From positions 1 to 64,000 of the forward strand of contig CBDBND010000018.1 of the NCBI GenBank assembly GCA_965207985.1: a DNA stretch of 64,000 bases. Direction: 5' to 3'. Each line of letters starts with the position of its first letter. Within the stretch, counting starts at the first letter, position 1. This DNA is from CBDBND01 sp965207985 (GTDB taxonomy: Bacteria; Pseudomonadota; Alphaproteobacteria; Rhodospirillales; Rhodospirillaceae). A program made the translations under genes and the position numbers. Of the stretch, positions 52,349-60,301 are shown piece by piece. The notes under the pieces are model-generated. The model saw nothing but the letters and a program-made list of their open reading frames with translations. It ran no database searches and was not told the origin of the DNA.

Positions 52349-53755
52349 CTAGGCTGGACGCATTCTTAAACTTGTGTCCATCGAGGATAAAGCTTCGTAC
52401 CCATTCCTGCGGATGAGAATCATGTCCTCCACATGGGTGGTGCCCCAACCGACTTCGTTATACGGCATATCCAGCGTAAAGACGGTTCCGTCTTCGAAGG
52501 TTAAATCCTGCATGTAAGAGTCCGGCTGCTCGGCGCCCGTAGGCCACGGCTGGTCGGTGTGCTCCAGACCCACGTTATGGGCGCTGCCGAAACCCCGTTC
52601 GATGCCTTCCTGTTTCATGAGATCGCTGAACAATGCGCTGGCTTCCGTGAACTTCATACCCGGACGGATAGCTTCATAGGTCAAGCGACTGGCTTTGGTA
52701 TTGGCTTCGATGCGCCGCACCAGCTCATCGGGAGGATCGCCGACCATGACCGTGCGTCCCACATCGCCGTGATAGCCCTTGTACACGCCAACACTATCAA
52801 GCTTCATAAAGTCGCCCGCTTTGACAACGCCGGAATTGAGGCCGTGTATGTTGGCGATAAGCCACTTGCCCCGTCCATCAAGTTCGCCCCATTTTTGGGC
52901 GTGGGCCAGTTCGATGCCCTCCAGCGGAAAGCCAGGTTCGATTTGTTCGATGGCATAATCCAGCGCCGTTTCGTTACGCTGAGCCGCCTGTCGCAACAGA
53001 TCGATTTCGTTTTCCGTCTTGACCATACGGATTTCTTTGAAGGTGTTGATGGCATCAAAACCTTTAAGGTCAGGCAAGCCGATGTCCTGAAGCCAAGGCA
53101 AAACGCGGGGATCTTCAAAACCGATGGTGCCCCTGGCCGCGCCGCCTTCGATAATGGCGTTCTTCAAGCCATACAGAGCAGTGGCACTGGTCTTGCCTTC
53201 ATAAGCATTGAATAGGGCCAGTTGCAAGCGGTCGCGTTCATCGCTTTCACCGTCACTGACCGGCCAAAAACTGGTTTTTGGATTAGCAGCGAGATTGCCG
53301 ACGGCGTCGTATAACACCCGCCCGTCTTCACCCCTGAGCGGCATGGTGTAGGCCTGGATGGACGGCATCCACGTGGGCCTGTAGTCCAAGTGGTACAGCA
53401 TGACAGCGGGGAGAACGATGGCCGCCGGCGCATCCTCGTGCCTTGGGAAAAAAGCAAAGGTCGAGAAGTTGCGGCCCATCCACTGCATGATGCCGCCGTG
53501 GCTTGATAAGTAGTAGATATTCAGCGAAGACGACGCGACGAGACCGTCCAGACCATATTTATCCATGATCTCGTAAGCGCGCGGTTTGTTGACCAATGGC
53601 TTGGCGGATTGAATATGATCAATTAGTCCGTTGTCGCTTGGTTCATTTTTGATCGTCTCAGAGGCTTTGCTTTCTTTTGAGGTGCCGGCTACAGATGCCG
53701 ATACACATGCTGCTGCCGCAGCGAGCGTTGAACGCCGGTCGATCTTTTTGGTCAT
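52349..53755 (-). CDS. M24 family metallopeptidase (creatinase/prolidase fold), exported
   Basis: About 468 residues from ATG 53755. The leader KKIDRRSTLAAAAACVSASV looks Tat- or Sec-type with a twin arginine. The N-terminal creatinase-like domain (GLDGLVASSSLNIYYLSSHG) is followed by the pita-bread fold: FMKLDSVGVYKGYHGDVGRT (both metal Asp), FGSAHNVGLEHTDQPWP (His), VFTLDMPYNEVG and THVEDMILIRRNGYE (Glu). Substrates of such enzymes include Xaa-Pro peptides, creatine or dimethylsulfoniopropionate; the family alone does not decide. It is followed by the solute-binding protein gene after 26 bases. Confidence 0.85.
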   Translation of the reverse strand: MTKKIDRRSTLAAAAACVSASVAGTSKESKASETIKNEPSDNGLIDHIQSAKPLVNKPRAYEIMDKYGLDGLVASSSLNIYYLSSHGGIMQWMGRNFSTFAFFPRHEDAPAAIVLPAVMLYHLDYRPTWMPSIQAYTMPLRGEDGRVLYDAVGNLAANPKTSFWPVSDGESDERDRLQLALFNAYEGKTSATALYGLKNAIIEGGAARGTIGFEDPRVLPWLQDIGLPDLKGFDAINTFKEIRMVKTENEIDLLRQAAQRNETALDYAIEQIEPGFPLEGIELAHAQKWGELDGRGKWLIANIHGLNSGVVKAGDFMKLDSVGVYKGYHGDVGRTVMVGDPPDELVRRIEANTKASRLTYEAIRPGMKFTEASALFSDLMKQEGIERGFGSAHNVGLEHTDQPWPTGAEQPDSYMQDLTFEDGTVFTLDMPYNEVGWGTTHVEDMILIRRNGYEALSSMDTSLRMRPA

Positions 53756-53858
53756 CGTTGCCTCTTCCAATCCATTGACCGTTGTTAGGAGTGTACGGCT
53801 TGGGGCAAAAAGGCAGAATAATTAACCGAGAGGATAATCGTTACGCGAAACGTCAGAA

Positions 53859-54830
53859 CTACGTCAGTTCCTCTGCCTTAACTTTCGTCCCTCCGCCCTT
53901 TTCTTTGAGCAGTTTTTCGAAGCCGCCTTTGTACTTGTATTCCTTGCTGGCATCACCCTTACCGGCATCGGCACTCCAGGTGGTGGCAAATCCGCGGGGA
54001 TAGTCTTCTCCGGTCTCCCGGCGCCCGTCTTCGGACCAGATCAGCGGGAACAGCGGTCCGGCAGGCTTCTCTCCTTCGATCATTTCATCCCAACTCACAC
54101 CGGCCGTGTTGACGCAATCAGGCTGCGGCTTCCAAACAATGTCGTCACCGAACACCCTGGTCGAGATGGCAATGCGCCAGTCATCGGTCGGATTGCCACC
54201 GGAGTAATGCAGCTCCCATGGGTGAACAATCAACAAATCTCCCGGATCCATTTCCCAAGACAAAAACGTAACACTGGGATCATCCCGCAGGGGTTCGATA
54301 TCTGGTTGGGTGGGACGATCCTCAGGCTGAATCATCTTGCGGGCATTGGGTGAGAACAGCCAGTACGGCACGTCATGGGTGAACGACCCGGCCACACATT
54401 CCAAGGAATTCGCCTTGGTGATGGGGGTCAGCGGCATCCACAAGGACGGCACCATCTTGCCGACAACGGGCCAGCCCATGCGGTCGCAATGCCAGATTGT
54501 TTTGCTATCGGATTGAGGGGCTTTGGCGAAGATTTCATCGAAAAAGAAACGAATTTCCTTTGACTCCAAAACGCGACCGCAGGCCTCACCCAACGGTGAT
54601 TCTAAAGCCAAACGGCGGAATTCGGGGATGGTCCGCGCCATATACCGGTTGGGTATGGTGGGCAGCAGGCCAAAGTCCGTGTCTCCGGTTTTAATCTCCC
54701 TGGCGATCGGCAGCAGGCTATCAATCCAGTCCTTATCAAACACCTTACGCAAACAGACCACGCCATCACGCTTATAAGTGTCGATATCGTCTTGGGTTAT
54801 GTCCCTGAGGGGTGAACGATTAAACGCCAT
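53859..54830 (-). CDS. Phytanoyl-CoA dioxygenase (PhyH) family protein 2
   Basis: 323 residues. Start MAFNRSPLRDITQDDIDTYK with the usual N-terminal helix RDGVVCLRKVFDKDWIDSLL. Metal site: KTIWHCDRMGWPVVGKMVPS (HxD) and GDLLIVHPWELHYSGGNPTD (distal His), with the 2-oxoglutarate Arg in DDWRIAISTRVFG. A lysine-rich tail (YKYKGGFEKLLKEKGGGTKV) is unusual. It differs strongly from PhyH 1. It forms a run with the unknown protein at 54862 and the methyltransferase at 55254 (spacings of 31 and 11 bases), so a three-gene operon is likely. Confidence 0.85.
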   Translation of the reverse strand: MAFNRSPLRDITQDDIDTYKRDGVVCLRKVFDKDWIDSLLPIAREIKTGDTDFGLLPTIPNRYMARTIPEFRRLALESPLGEACGRVLESKEIRFFFDEIFAKAPQSDSKTIWHCDRMGWPVVGKMVPSLWMPLTPITKANSLECVAGSFTHDVPYWLFSPNARKMIQPEDRPTQPDIEPLRDDPSVTFLSWEMDPGDLLIVHPWELHYSGGNPTDDWRIAISTRVFGDDIVWKPQPDCVNTAGVSWDEMIEGEKPAGPLFPLIWSEDGRRETGEDYPRGFATTWSADAGKGDASKEYKYKGGFEKLLKEKGGGTKVKAEELT

Positions 54831-54861
54831 TCTTTTTCTCCTGCGTAACAGTGCCAGCCGT

Positions 54862-55242
54862 TTATGCTGCTTCTTGCTCTTTCTTCTTCTTGGTCAACCA
54901 TTTGAAGTGGTTTTGGTCGTCGGGAATTTCTGCATCGGAATAAAGACATCCATAAATACGATGCACGAATTTTAGACGGAGCTCTTCAGCGCGCTGTTCA
55001 AACTCCTCGTCCGGTTTAAAGGTCTCAATGAGATCGGGCGTAACGACACCTTCTGTGGCAAGGAGGTGCTCCATGACCATTTGCCGGTCCCGGTTGGTCC
55101 AAATCTCACCACCAAGCAAAAGCACGATCTCCATCAGCTTGTCGATCATTGGGTCCTTGAAGAATTGCGGATTTGTTTTCTCATACCCTGGCAGGTCTTT
55201 TATATAGCCAAGCTCCGCCTCAAGGGCTTTGCGGTCACCCAT
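54862..55242 (-). CDS. Conserved-looking small protein of unknown function
   Basis: 126 residues, no leader or membrane segment, mostly helical: AELGYIKDLPGYEKTNPQFF, DPMIDKLMEIVLLLGGEIW, TNRDRQMVMEHLLATEGVVT, EEFEQRAEELRLKFVHRIYG, ending with a lysine-rich stretch. I do not recognise the family. It is sandwiched between a methyltransferase and a PhyH dioxygenase on one strand with short gaps, so it may be an accessory or docking subunit of one of them. Confidence 0.6.
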   Translation of the reverse strand: MGDRKALEAELGYIKDLPGYEKTNPQFFKDPMIDKLMEIVLLLGGEIWTNRDRQMVMEHLLATEGVVTPDLIETFKPDEEFEQRAEELRLKFVHRIYGCLYSDAEIPDDQNHFKWLTKKKKEQEAA

Positions 55243-55253
55243 GAAACCCTCCT

Positions 55254-56354
55254 CTACTCAGGTTTGTCGCATACGCGACCGTGAACATTGATGTCTTCCG
55301 GGTCCTCATACCGCAGTGTGAAACCGAGATTGCGCAGTTTGTCTTCGATTTTGCTGCGCACGAACTCGGGAGCATACGGTTCGTTGTTGTCGGCCGAATC
55401 AATAGCGCCGAGGAAGTTGGTGTAATTCAGTCCCTTAGAATCGCTGCCGAGCGTGGGAAAGTCTGAAATCCAGAAAGTCCCGCCAGGCCGCAACATGCGA
55501 TAGACGTTGGCAATGGTGCGATCGACAACCGGTGTCGGCACCTCGTGGAACAGGATGTGCACGGTCACCAGATCGAAGTGGTTTTCCGGCAGTTCATCGA
55601 GGTCCTCGGCGGCCTTTTGTAGGAAGTGGACATCTAAACCCTGCTGAATGGCCCGATAGTGGGCATACCGAACCATGGGCGCCGAGATATCGCTACCCCA
55701 CACTTCGGCGTCAGGGAAACGGAGTTTCAATTGGCAGGCGAGACGGCCAACGGAACAGGCCAAATCCATGATGCGCTCCACTTTACCGTCTTTTGGCGGC
55801 GTGATTTTCTCCGCCATAGTTTTGTGGAGGTAGTCGTCCTTGCTTACGTTGCCTGAGAAGACCCGGGTACCATAGTCATAGTGCAAACCCGCGAGCGGAT
55901 GGCCCACATAGCCGCCCAATTGGCGATGGGTCGGGACTTTTGCGTATTCTGGATAAACGTAGTCAGGATCCCAAGTCACAGAGCCTGGACCCTGTTTGTC
56001 AGACTCGTCCAGCATGCGGAGGAATTCTTCCTCACGCATGCCGTAGGAGTCCGCCACGCGTGTCCAAAAGGCATCCTGGGTTGAACGGTAGGTGCGCGCC
56101 CAGACACCAGCCTCGGGTACTTTTTCCCGGGCAACCCTTCGCACCGCCTCAACTGACTCATGGGTCGGCTCAATAACAATACCTTCTTCTTCAATAACCG
56201 CGTTCGCTTTGGGATGAACGTACTTTGACTGACCCCACATCATGACGCTGCGTAAGTCCTTAATGTAGTTGAGGAAGGTTTCGTCTGCGCGTGTGGTCAT
56301 GGCTGGGGTCGGCCCAACCGTGCCGCGGTCCAGGTACTGATTACTGTGGGTCAT
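55254..56354 (-). CDS. Class I SAM-dependent methyltransferase
   Basis: 366 residues. A ~150-residue N-terminal extension of unknown fold precedes the Rossmann core: motif I IMDLACSVGRLACQLKLRFP, acidic end of beta-2 EVWGSDISAPMVRYAHYRAI, motif around HFDLVTVHILFHEVPTPVVD, and YRMLRPGGTFWISDFP. Motif I has Ala-Cys-Ser in place of the usual Gly-x-Gly, still common in this superfamily. Substrate unknown. It is probably first in an operon with the unknown 126-residue protein and PhyH 2. Confidence 0.85.
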   Translation of the reverse strand: MTHSNQYLDRGTVGPTPAMTTRADETFLNYIKDLRSVMMWGQSKYVHPKANAVIEEEGIVIEPTHESVEAVRRVAREKVPEAGVWARTYRSTQDAFWTRVADSYGMREEEFLRMLDESDKQGPGSVTWDPDYVYPEYAKVPTHRQLGGYVGHPLAGLHYDYGTRVFSGNVSKDDYLHKTMAEKITPPKDGKVERIMDLACSVGRLACQLKLRFPDAEVWGSDISAPMVRYAHYRAIQQGLDVHFLQKAAEDLDELPENHFDLVTVHILFHEVPTPVVDRTIANVYRMLRPGGTFWISDFPTLGSDSKGLNYTNFLGAIDSADNNEPYAPEFVRSKIEDKLRNLGFTLRYEDPEDINVHGRVCDKPE

Positions 56355-56406
56355 TATCTGTTCCGTTTGTCTTTCCTAGAAATGCGCAATCCTTTCCCCA
56401 ACCAAC

Positions 56407-56725
56407 TTACATCCGATAATTTAAACGAATGCCTACAGTCAGCGGAATTGGTCGGTAGCCGAACCCTGACGGCGCGAATCCGTTAAAGAAATCAACGTAG
56501 AGGTTGCCGTCTGTTACCTTTTTACTGCCGAACAAATTGTCGACAAAGACGGCCGCCCGAACGCGTTCGCTCACGATACCGAATTGGGCATCCGCCATCC
56601 AATAGCCTGGTTGGGTGGCAACGTTGGCCGAAGACAGGAAGCGTTCCGATGTATACCGCCCACTGAGATCGACAAACCAATCCCAATCGCTTGCGAGAGT
56701 GTCCGTGTAGTTGGCGTTGAGGTTA
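56407..56725 (-). pseudogene. TonB-dependent receptor, C-terminal fragment
   Basis: The frame reads QINLNANYTDTLASDWDWFV, DLSGRYTSERFLSSANVATQ, PGYWMADAQFGIVSERVRAA, VFVDNLFGSKKVTDGNLYVD and ends PLTVGIRLNYRM. These are the last ~105 residues of a TonB receptor barrel with a terminal aromatic strand. It is joined in frame to prophage-derived sequence at about 56726, so the rest of the receptor has been lost. The open 216-codon frame running to 57057 is a chimera and should not be read as one protein. Confidence 0.75.
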
Positions 56726-56958
56726 ATCTGGTGGGTCGGCAATGGAGCGCTCGGCTTCAGCGAGTTGCTTGGCCGTGGTCGCAGCCCAATCCGTCGGGCT
56801 GGATCCCCGCCACATCGAACCAGGCCCGGACCCCCACTTGACCCACACCACGCCGCTCGAGGGCAGATGCATTGTGGTGCTGGTGCTGGGTCCGAACGTG
56901 GTGCATCTGACCATCCACGACGCGGGATCGGCGTCACCTGTCCATGTCCAGTCCGCGC
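56726..56958 (-). pseudogene. Phage portal protein fragment (HK97 type)
   Basis: On the minus strand, in a frame different from the TonB frame, the sequence reads DWTWTGDADPASWMVRCTTF, GPSTSTTMHLPSSGVVWVKW, GSGPGSMWRGSSPTDWAATT, AKQLAEAERSIAD. This resembles the middle of HK97-family portal proteins (WxVxxYGPSxTxTxxxPxxxVxHxxW ... PWRGxxPxxxAxxTAxLAxxxE). Both ends are cut: TonB receptor sequence follows at 56725 and a different frame precedes at 56959. Recognition is by pattern from memory. Confidence 0.5.
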
Positions 56959-57057
56959 ACGGTAGAAGTCTGGTCCATTGAGATCTGCAAATCTTTTCGT
57001 GGTGGGCTTGTAGCCACCGTTAAGCTGATAAGTTAGATCCATTCTTAAACCCCCCAC
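56959..57057 (-). pseudogene. Short N-terminal gene fragment, perhaps a phage DNA methyltransferase
   Basis: The frame MDLTYQLNGGYKPTTKRFAD, LNGPDFYRA begins at 57042 (or 57057) and is cut at 56959. LNGPDFY followed by TP is how several phage adenine methyltransferases start (DFYPTP). Here the next residues already belong to the portal fragment. The identification is weak. Confidence 0.25.
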
Positions 57058-57191
57058 GCCTCACAACAACCAAAAAACTATAAGAATCAGAAGGTTAATA
57101 AAGTGTCAACCCTACCCCATCTGTTTTCTGCTATGCACTTGCTTAACTCGGAGTCGAAAAGTCTAAATTTAACAACATGTTGAGTCTGGCG

Positions 57192-57473
57192 TCAGATCAA
57201 TTCCAGGACCAACTGCCTCCAGGCTTTTTCCTCCGGCGTCAGCTCGCGCCGGTTTTCGGCCCGCGTCTTCTCGATGTGACAGGGTCGGCACAGCGTTTGC
57301 AGGTTGTCGAGATTGTACGGCCCGCCAGGCCAGCGCCTATCGATATGGTCTGCTTCCAAGCGCCCAGCCCGGCCACACGAGCGGCAGCGCCAGCCGTCGC
57401 GGTCGAAAACGGCCTTGCGTGTGCGCTGCCATCGCCCCTTGTGGATCGGCGTCACGCCGTCGCGCCAGTTCAT
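57192..57473 (-). CDS. HNH endonuclease, phage type
   Basis: 93 residues: TPIHKGRWQRTRKAVFDRDG, then the zinc-binding HNH core WRCRSCGRAGRLEADHIDRR, LDNLQTLCRPCHIEKTRAEN. Two CxxC pairs and the D-H-I core are present, so the domain is complete. Such nucleases assist terminase in DNA packaging of cos/HK97-type phages. Its ATG overlaps the stop of the terminase-like fragment in ATGA, so that junction is likely original. Confidence 0.9.
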   Translation of the reverse strand: MNWRDGVTPIHKGRWQRTRKAVFDRDGWRCRSCGRAGRLEADHIDRRWPGGPYNLDNLQTLCRPCHIEKTRAENRRELTPEEKAWRQLVLELI

Positions 57474-57700
57474 ACGACGGCATATCTCAGACCAGGCCGC
57501 GGCCTTTGCGGTCGACGTGAGCCCGCGGCAATGGCTAGGATCGCAGCCGCGGCGGCATCATCACGCGCCCGCTTTCGCTTGCCGCCCTCCGTGCCTTTTG
57601 ATAATTTGCTGTTGTCAGCAGCATCGGTGAGGGTCCGGGCTTCGCTCATTGCGGAGCGCAGCAACAGCGAAGGCAAAGGAGTCACTCTGCCATCCGACGG
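57470..57700 (-). pseudogene. Terminase large subunit, C-terminal fragment
   Basis: The frame reads DGRVTPLPSLLLRSAMSEAR, TLTDAADNSKLSKGTEGGKR, KRARDDAAAAAILAIAAGSR and stops at 57470. The 'SLLLRSA.xEAR...D.xGN.KLxKxxxxxRxRxRDDAxAAAILAxA' pattern fits the end of HK97-type terminase large subunits. Upstream, at about 57,700, similarity ends and a capsid-protein frame begins, so only the tail remains. It is coupled to the HNH gene by ATGA. Confidence 0.5.
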
Positions 57701-58217
57701 GATCGGTAGCCTCCCCAACTGGCACGGTGGGGATGTCGACTCCGAGGAACGCCGCACACGACTGGGGGAAAACGCCGGGGATGATTTCTTGCTGGTTGGC
57801 GCCAACATCCGCGGGCGCCTGAGTCGCGGCGCGAGTTTCCAGCATGGCAAGCGGCACCTGGTTGGCGTTGAGGTGGAAGTGTTCCTGAATTTCGGCGGTC
57901 TGCCCGGTCGTGGCCCGGTGCTGGAGCGCGGCGCTGAACACGTCGGCCACGGAAGCGCCCTCGATCAAGGCTCGCAGCTCACGGCCCGCGGGGTTGTCCT
58001 GGCGGTGCTCTTGAGTCTGCTTGTCGACCTCATCATCGTAGGCGCTTTGCGCGGCGCGGAGTTGGCGCTCCAAGTCCGGCGTGCCCTGTTCGATGGTGTC
58101 GAATTCGGCCCGCTGTTCTTCGGTCAGCTCGTCGACGAGGGAAAGCTCGGCCATCTTCTGGCGTTCTCTGCTTTGACGCTCGCGCAGCTCTCTGAGGCGC
58201 TTCATGGCATCGGTCAT
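57700..58217 (-). pseudogene. HK97-family major capsid protein, N-terminal fragment
   Basis: From ATG 58217 the first ~100 residues form the charged coiled-coil delta/scaffold domain (MKRLRELRERQSRERQKMAE, LTEEQRAEFDTIEQGTPDLE). The mature capsid start follows: RALIEGASVADVFSAALQHR, NQQEIIPGVFPQSCAAFLGV, DIPTVPVGEA. At about 57,705 the capsid sequence stops and the terminase tail starts in another frame; the remaining capsid frame runs on to 57615 as unrelated codons. About two-thirds of the capsid gene is missing. Confidence 0.75.
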
Positions 58218-58532
58218 TGAAAATCCTTTCGTTCCCGAGGGTGAGCCACCGCCAGCGTCAGAGGGACCGTGGCGGTCACGCCAGCGGTGGCTCTAAATTG
58301 TTTTGGTTCTCGGTGCTGAAAGGTTTTGTCTGGCTCTGCCAGATCCAGCCGCGCACGCCATGCCCTTTATGCGACCTTCAATGGAAACCATACGCTTCGT
58401 ATGCGTACGACTCAAGACTTTACGTCCGCTCACACCGGAAAGAAAAAAGGCTCCGTGCGACGATTTTTTCGCAGTTGGTTTCGAATTTGTTTAATGGAAA
58501 ATTGCGATCATTTTCCCTTTAAACAAAATCAG

Positions 58533-58560
58533 TTGACAAAATATTTTACGGGGGAGAATG
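58533..58560 (+). promoter_or_regulatory. Possible promoter for the integrase operon
   Basis: TTGACA at 58533-58538 is a consensus -35 box in an AT-rich stretch; 17 bases later lies GAATGT, a poor -10. It faces the small gene and integrase downstream. The surrounding 430 bases between the capsid fragment and 58648 contain no gene. Confidence 0.35.
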
Positions 58561-58562
58561 TT

Positions 58563-58614
58563 GACGGGCCGCGCTGTCGGAACGCGGCCCGTCGGGGACT
58601 TGTGATAACAAGTC
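58563..58614. repeat. Two adjacent inverted repeats upstream of the integrase operon
   Basis: GACGGGCCGCG (58563-58573) and its exact complement (58583-58593) form an 11-bp stem with a 9-base loop. Directly after it GACTTGT and ACAAGTC (58597-58603, 58608-58614) form a 7-bp stem with a 4-base loop. There is no T-run, so a terminator is unlikely; an operator or RNA leader structure is possible. Confidence 0.7.
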
Positions 58615-58647
58615 GCCTGATGAGACCCATGGATGAGGGAAGCACCC

Positions 58648-59007
58648 ATGAGACAGGCAATAATTACTCCACCCCCTCCTAAAACTCAACCACGCCATCC
58701 GCCCATCATTGTGGCCGCTGCAGCTGTGGCCTCAAAGGCCCGGAACCCCTGGCGGGAGATCTGCCGCGGTGAAGGCGGCGATCCGCCCAAGAAACGGATT
58801 GTCCCGCTGACACAAGGCGACTTGGCCCGGTATGCACGCGCTATGCAAGCCGCGGGCATTGGCGCATGGACCGTTGAGAGCGAGCGTCGGCCCGACGGCA
58901 CCACCATCGTGCGTGTGATCGTGGGCGGCGGCGAGTTTCCACAAGCCGACGCCTACGACCTGGGGACGCTCATTAAGGAAATCCCAGATGAGGGGGCGCT
59001 CCAATGA
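58648..59007 (+). CDS. Small prophage protein upstream of the integrase
   Basis: About 119 residues from ATG 58648 (an ATG five codons earlier is also in frame). Proline-rich start (ITPPPPKTQPRHPPI), then a compact domain: LTQGDLARYARAMQAAGIGA, WTVESERRPDGTTIVRVIVG. I do not recognise a named family, but small proteins of this shape often precede phage integrases. Its stop overlaps the integrase start (ATGA at 59004-59007), showing translational coupling; it could be an excisionase-like or regulatory partner. Confidence 0.6.
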   Translation: MRQAIITPPPPKTQPRHPPIIVAAAAVASKARNPWREICRGEGGDPPKKRIVPLTQGDLARYARAMQAAGIGAWTVESERRPDGTTIVRVIVGGGEFPQADAYDLGTLIKEIPDEGALQ

Positions 59008-60074
59008 AACGCAATCTCAAATACAAAGGCATATCCCTTATCACGGATCGCCACGGCAAGCGCCGCTACAGACTCCGGCTTACGATCAAAGGCCGGAAGA
59101 TCAGCACCTACATCAACGAGGAATTCGGCACGGCTGAATTCGAGCGGGCGTACGCCGCCGCAATCAACGGTGAGCGCGGCATGCAGACAAGGCGCGATAC
59201 GTTCCGAAATCTGATCGAGACTTACATAGGTTCGCCAAAATTCGCCTCATTGGAGGCGTCCACACAGAATCTCAAGCTCCGGCAGTTGGATTGGCTCAGG
59301 CGCAACATTGGCGAAGGCCGGTATAACGACATGACCGTACAGCATGTGGAAATGGTCATGTCCAAGAAGGCCGGACCCGCCGCCGCGAATCAGGTGCGGA
59401 ACCTGCTTGCGGAATTGTTCGATTTTGCCACGAAGCGCCTTGGCTACGCCAAACCCAACCCGGCCCGGCTTGCGGATAAAATCAGGATCAAAACTGAGGG
59501 CTTCATACCCTGGACGGACGCCGACCGCGCCCAGTTCGAAGCGCAGCACCCGGAAGGCTCTGAAGGCCGCCTTGCCTATGCCCTGCTGTTTTGGACGGCG
59601 GCGGCGAGGGCCGACGTTGTGAAATTGACAAGGGCGAATATCATTGACGGAACGATCCACTACCGCCGCCAAAAAACCAACGTCTTGGCCGTGATCCCTG
59701 TTGCGCCCGATCTTCAACGCGAGCTGGACCACATACCCGCCGATCAATTCACCCTGCTGCAAAACAGCCGTGGCGCATCGTACACGGTGACGGCTTTCGC
59801 CAGACGTTTCACCGGATGGTGCCGTGAAGCCGGTTTGTCAGGGCTTTCCCCACACGGACTGAGGAAAGCGCGAGCAATTGCGTTGGCGGAAGCCGACGCC
59901 TCGCAAGAGGGCATTGCCGCCTACCTGGGTCACTCCAATCCGAATGAAGCGGCCACTTACACGCGAGGCGCTAGCCGGGCGACGCTGGCGGCGAACGCGG
60001 CACGCAAAGCTGAGAACAATTCAGGCACAAATGATGTCCAACCCATTGTCCAACCTTTGTGTGAAGGCTCGTAA
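59004..60074 (+). CDS. int: Tyrosine recombinase / phage integrase
   Basis: 356 residues. N-terminal arm-binding region (ISLITDRHGKRRYRLRLTIK), SAM-like core-binding domain (FRNLIETYIGSPKFASLEAS), and catalytic domain with the R-H-R-H-Y set: Arg in WTAAARADVVKLTRANI, HxLR in LSPHGLRKARAIALAEADAS, His in YLGHSNPNEAATYTRGAS, and the nucleophile Tyr in ATYTRG. A catalytic Lys lies in RRQKTNVLAVIPV. It is complete and apparently functional although the rest of the prophage is wrecked. No tRNA or att core could be identified next to it. Confidence 0.92.
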   Translation: MKRNLKYKGISLITDRHGKRRYRLRLTIKGRKISTYINEEFGTAEFERAYAAAINGERGMQTRRDTFRNLIETYIGSPKFASLEASTQNLKLRQLDWLRRNIGEGRYNDMTVQHVEMVMSKKAGPAAANQVRNLLAELFDFATKRLGYAKPNPARLADKIRIKTEGFIPWTDADRAQFEAQHPEGSEGRLAYALLFWTAAARADVVKLTRANIIDGTIHYRRQKTNVLAVIPVAPDLQRELDHIPADQFTLLQNSRGASYTVTAFARRFTGWCREAGLSGLSPHGLRKARAIALAEADASQEGIAAYLGHSNPNEAATYTRGASRATLAANAARKAENNSGTNDVQPIVQPLCEGS

Positions 60075-60104
60075 GTCATTGATGAATCAAGGCAAAAATA
60101 TCAG

Positions 60105-60279
60105 GTTGCGATTTACGCCGCGAATCGCGGCCGTTTGCAGCGCCGTGAGATCAGCGGCAAAGCACTTCACGACAAGGCGAATCTGAGCTTCAGAAAGTTT
60201 GGAACTTTTCGAGTATCGGTTTTTCATTACCATACAGAGCTTTATGCCGTCATCGGCTATGCTCTGCTAGGCACGACCC
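60105..60279 (-). mobile_element. IS1595 remnant, right-end fragment
   Basis: 175 bases nearly identical to 13419-13592 of the complete IS1595 copy. They hold its terminal inverted repeat (TCTGCTAGGCACGACCC; one change, A to C) and the first ~40 codons of the transposase (MVMKNRYSKSSKLSEAQIRL on the minus strand). The rest of the element is absent. It begins 30 bases after the integrase stop. Confidence 0.9.
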
Positions 60280-60301
60280 TTTAGGAATTAATGACTTTTC
60301 T

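Noticed and set aside
56407..57057. Single 216-residue protein
   Set aside because: It changes family twice within the frame; read instead as TonB tail, portal fragment (other frame) and a short unknown piece.
57177..58220. 347-codon plus-strand frame over the phage genes
   Set aside because: Antisense of the HNH, terminase and capsid fragments, which show real family motifs on the minus strand.
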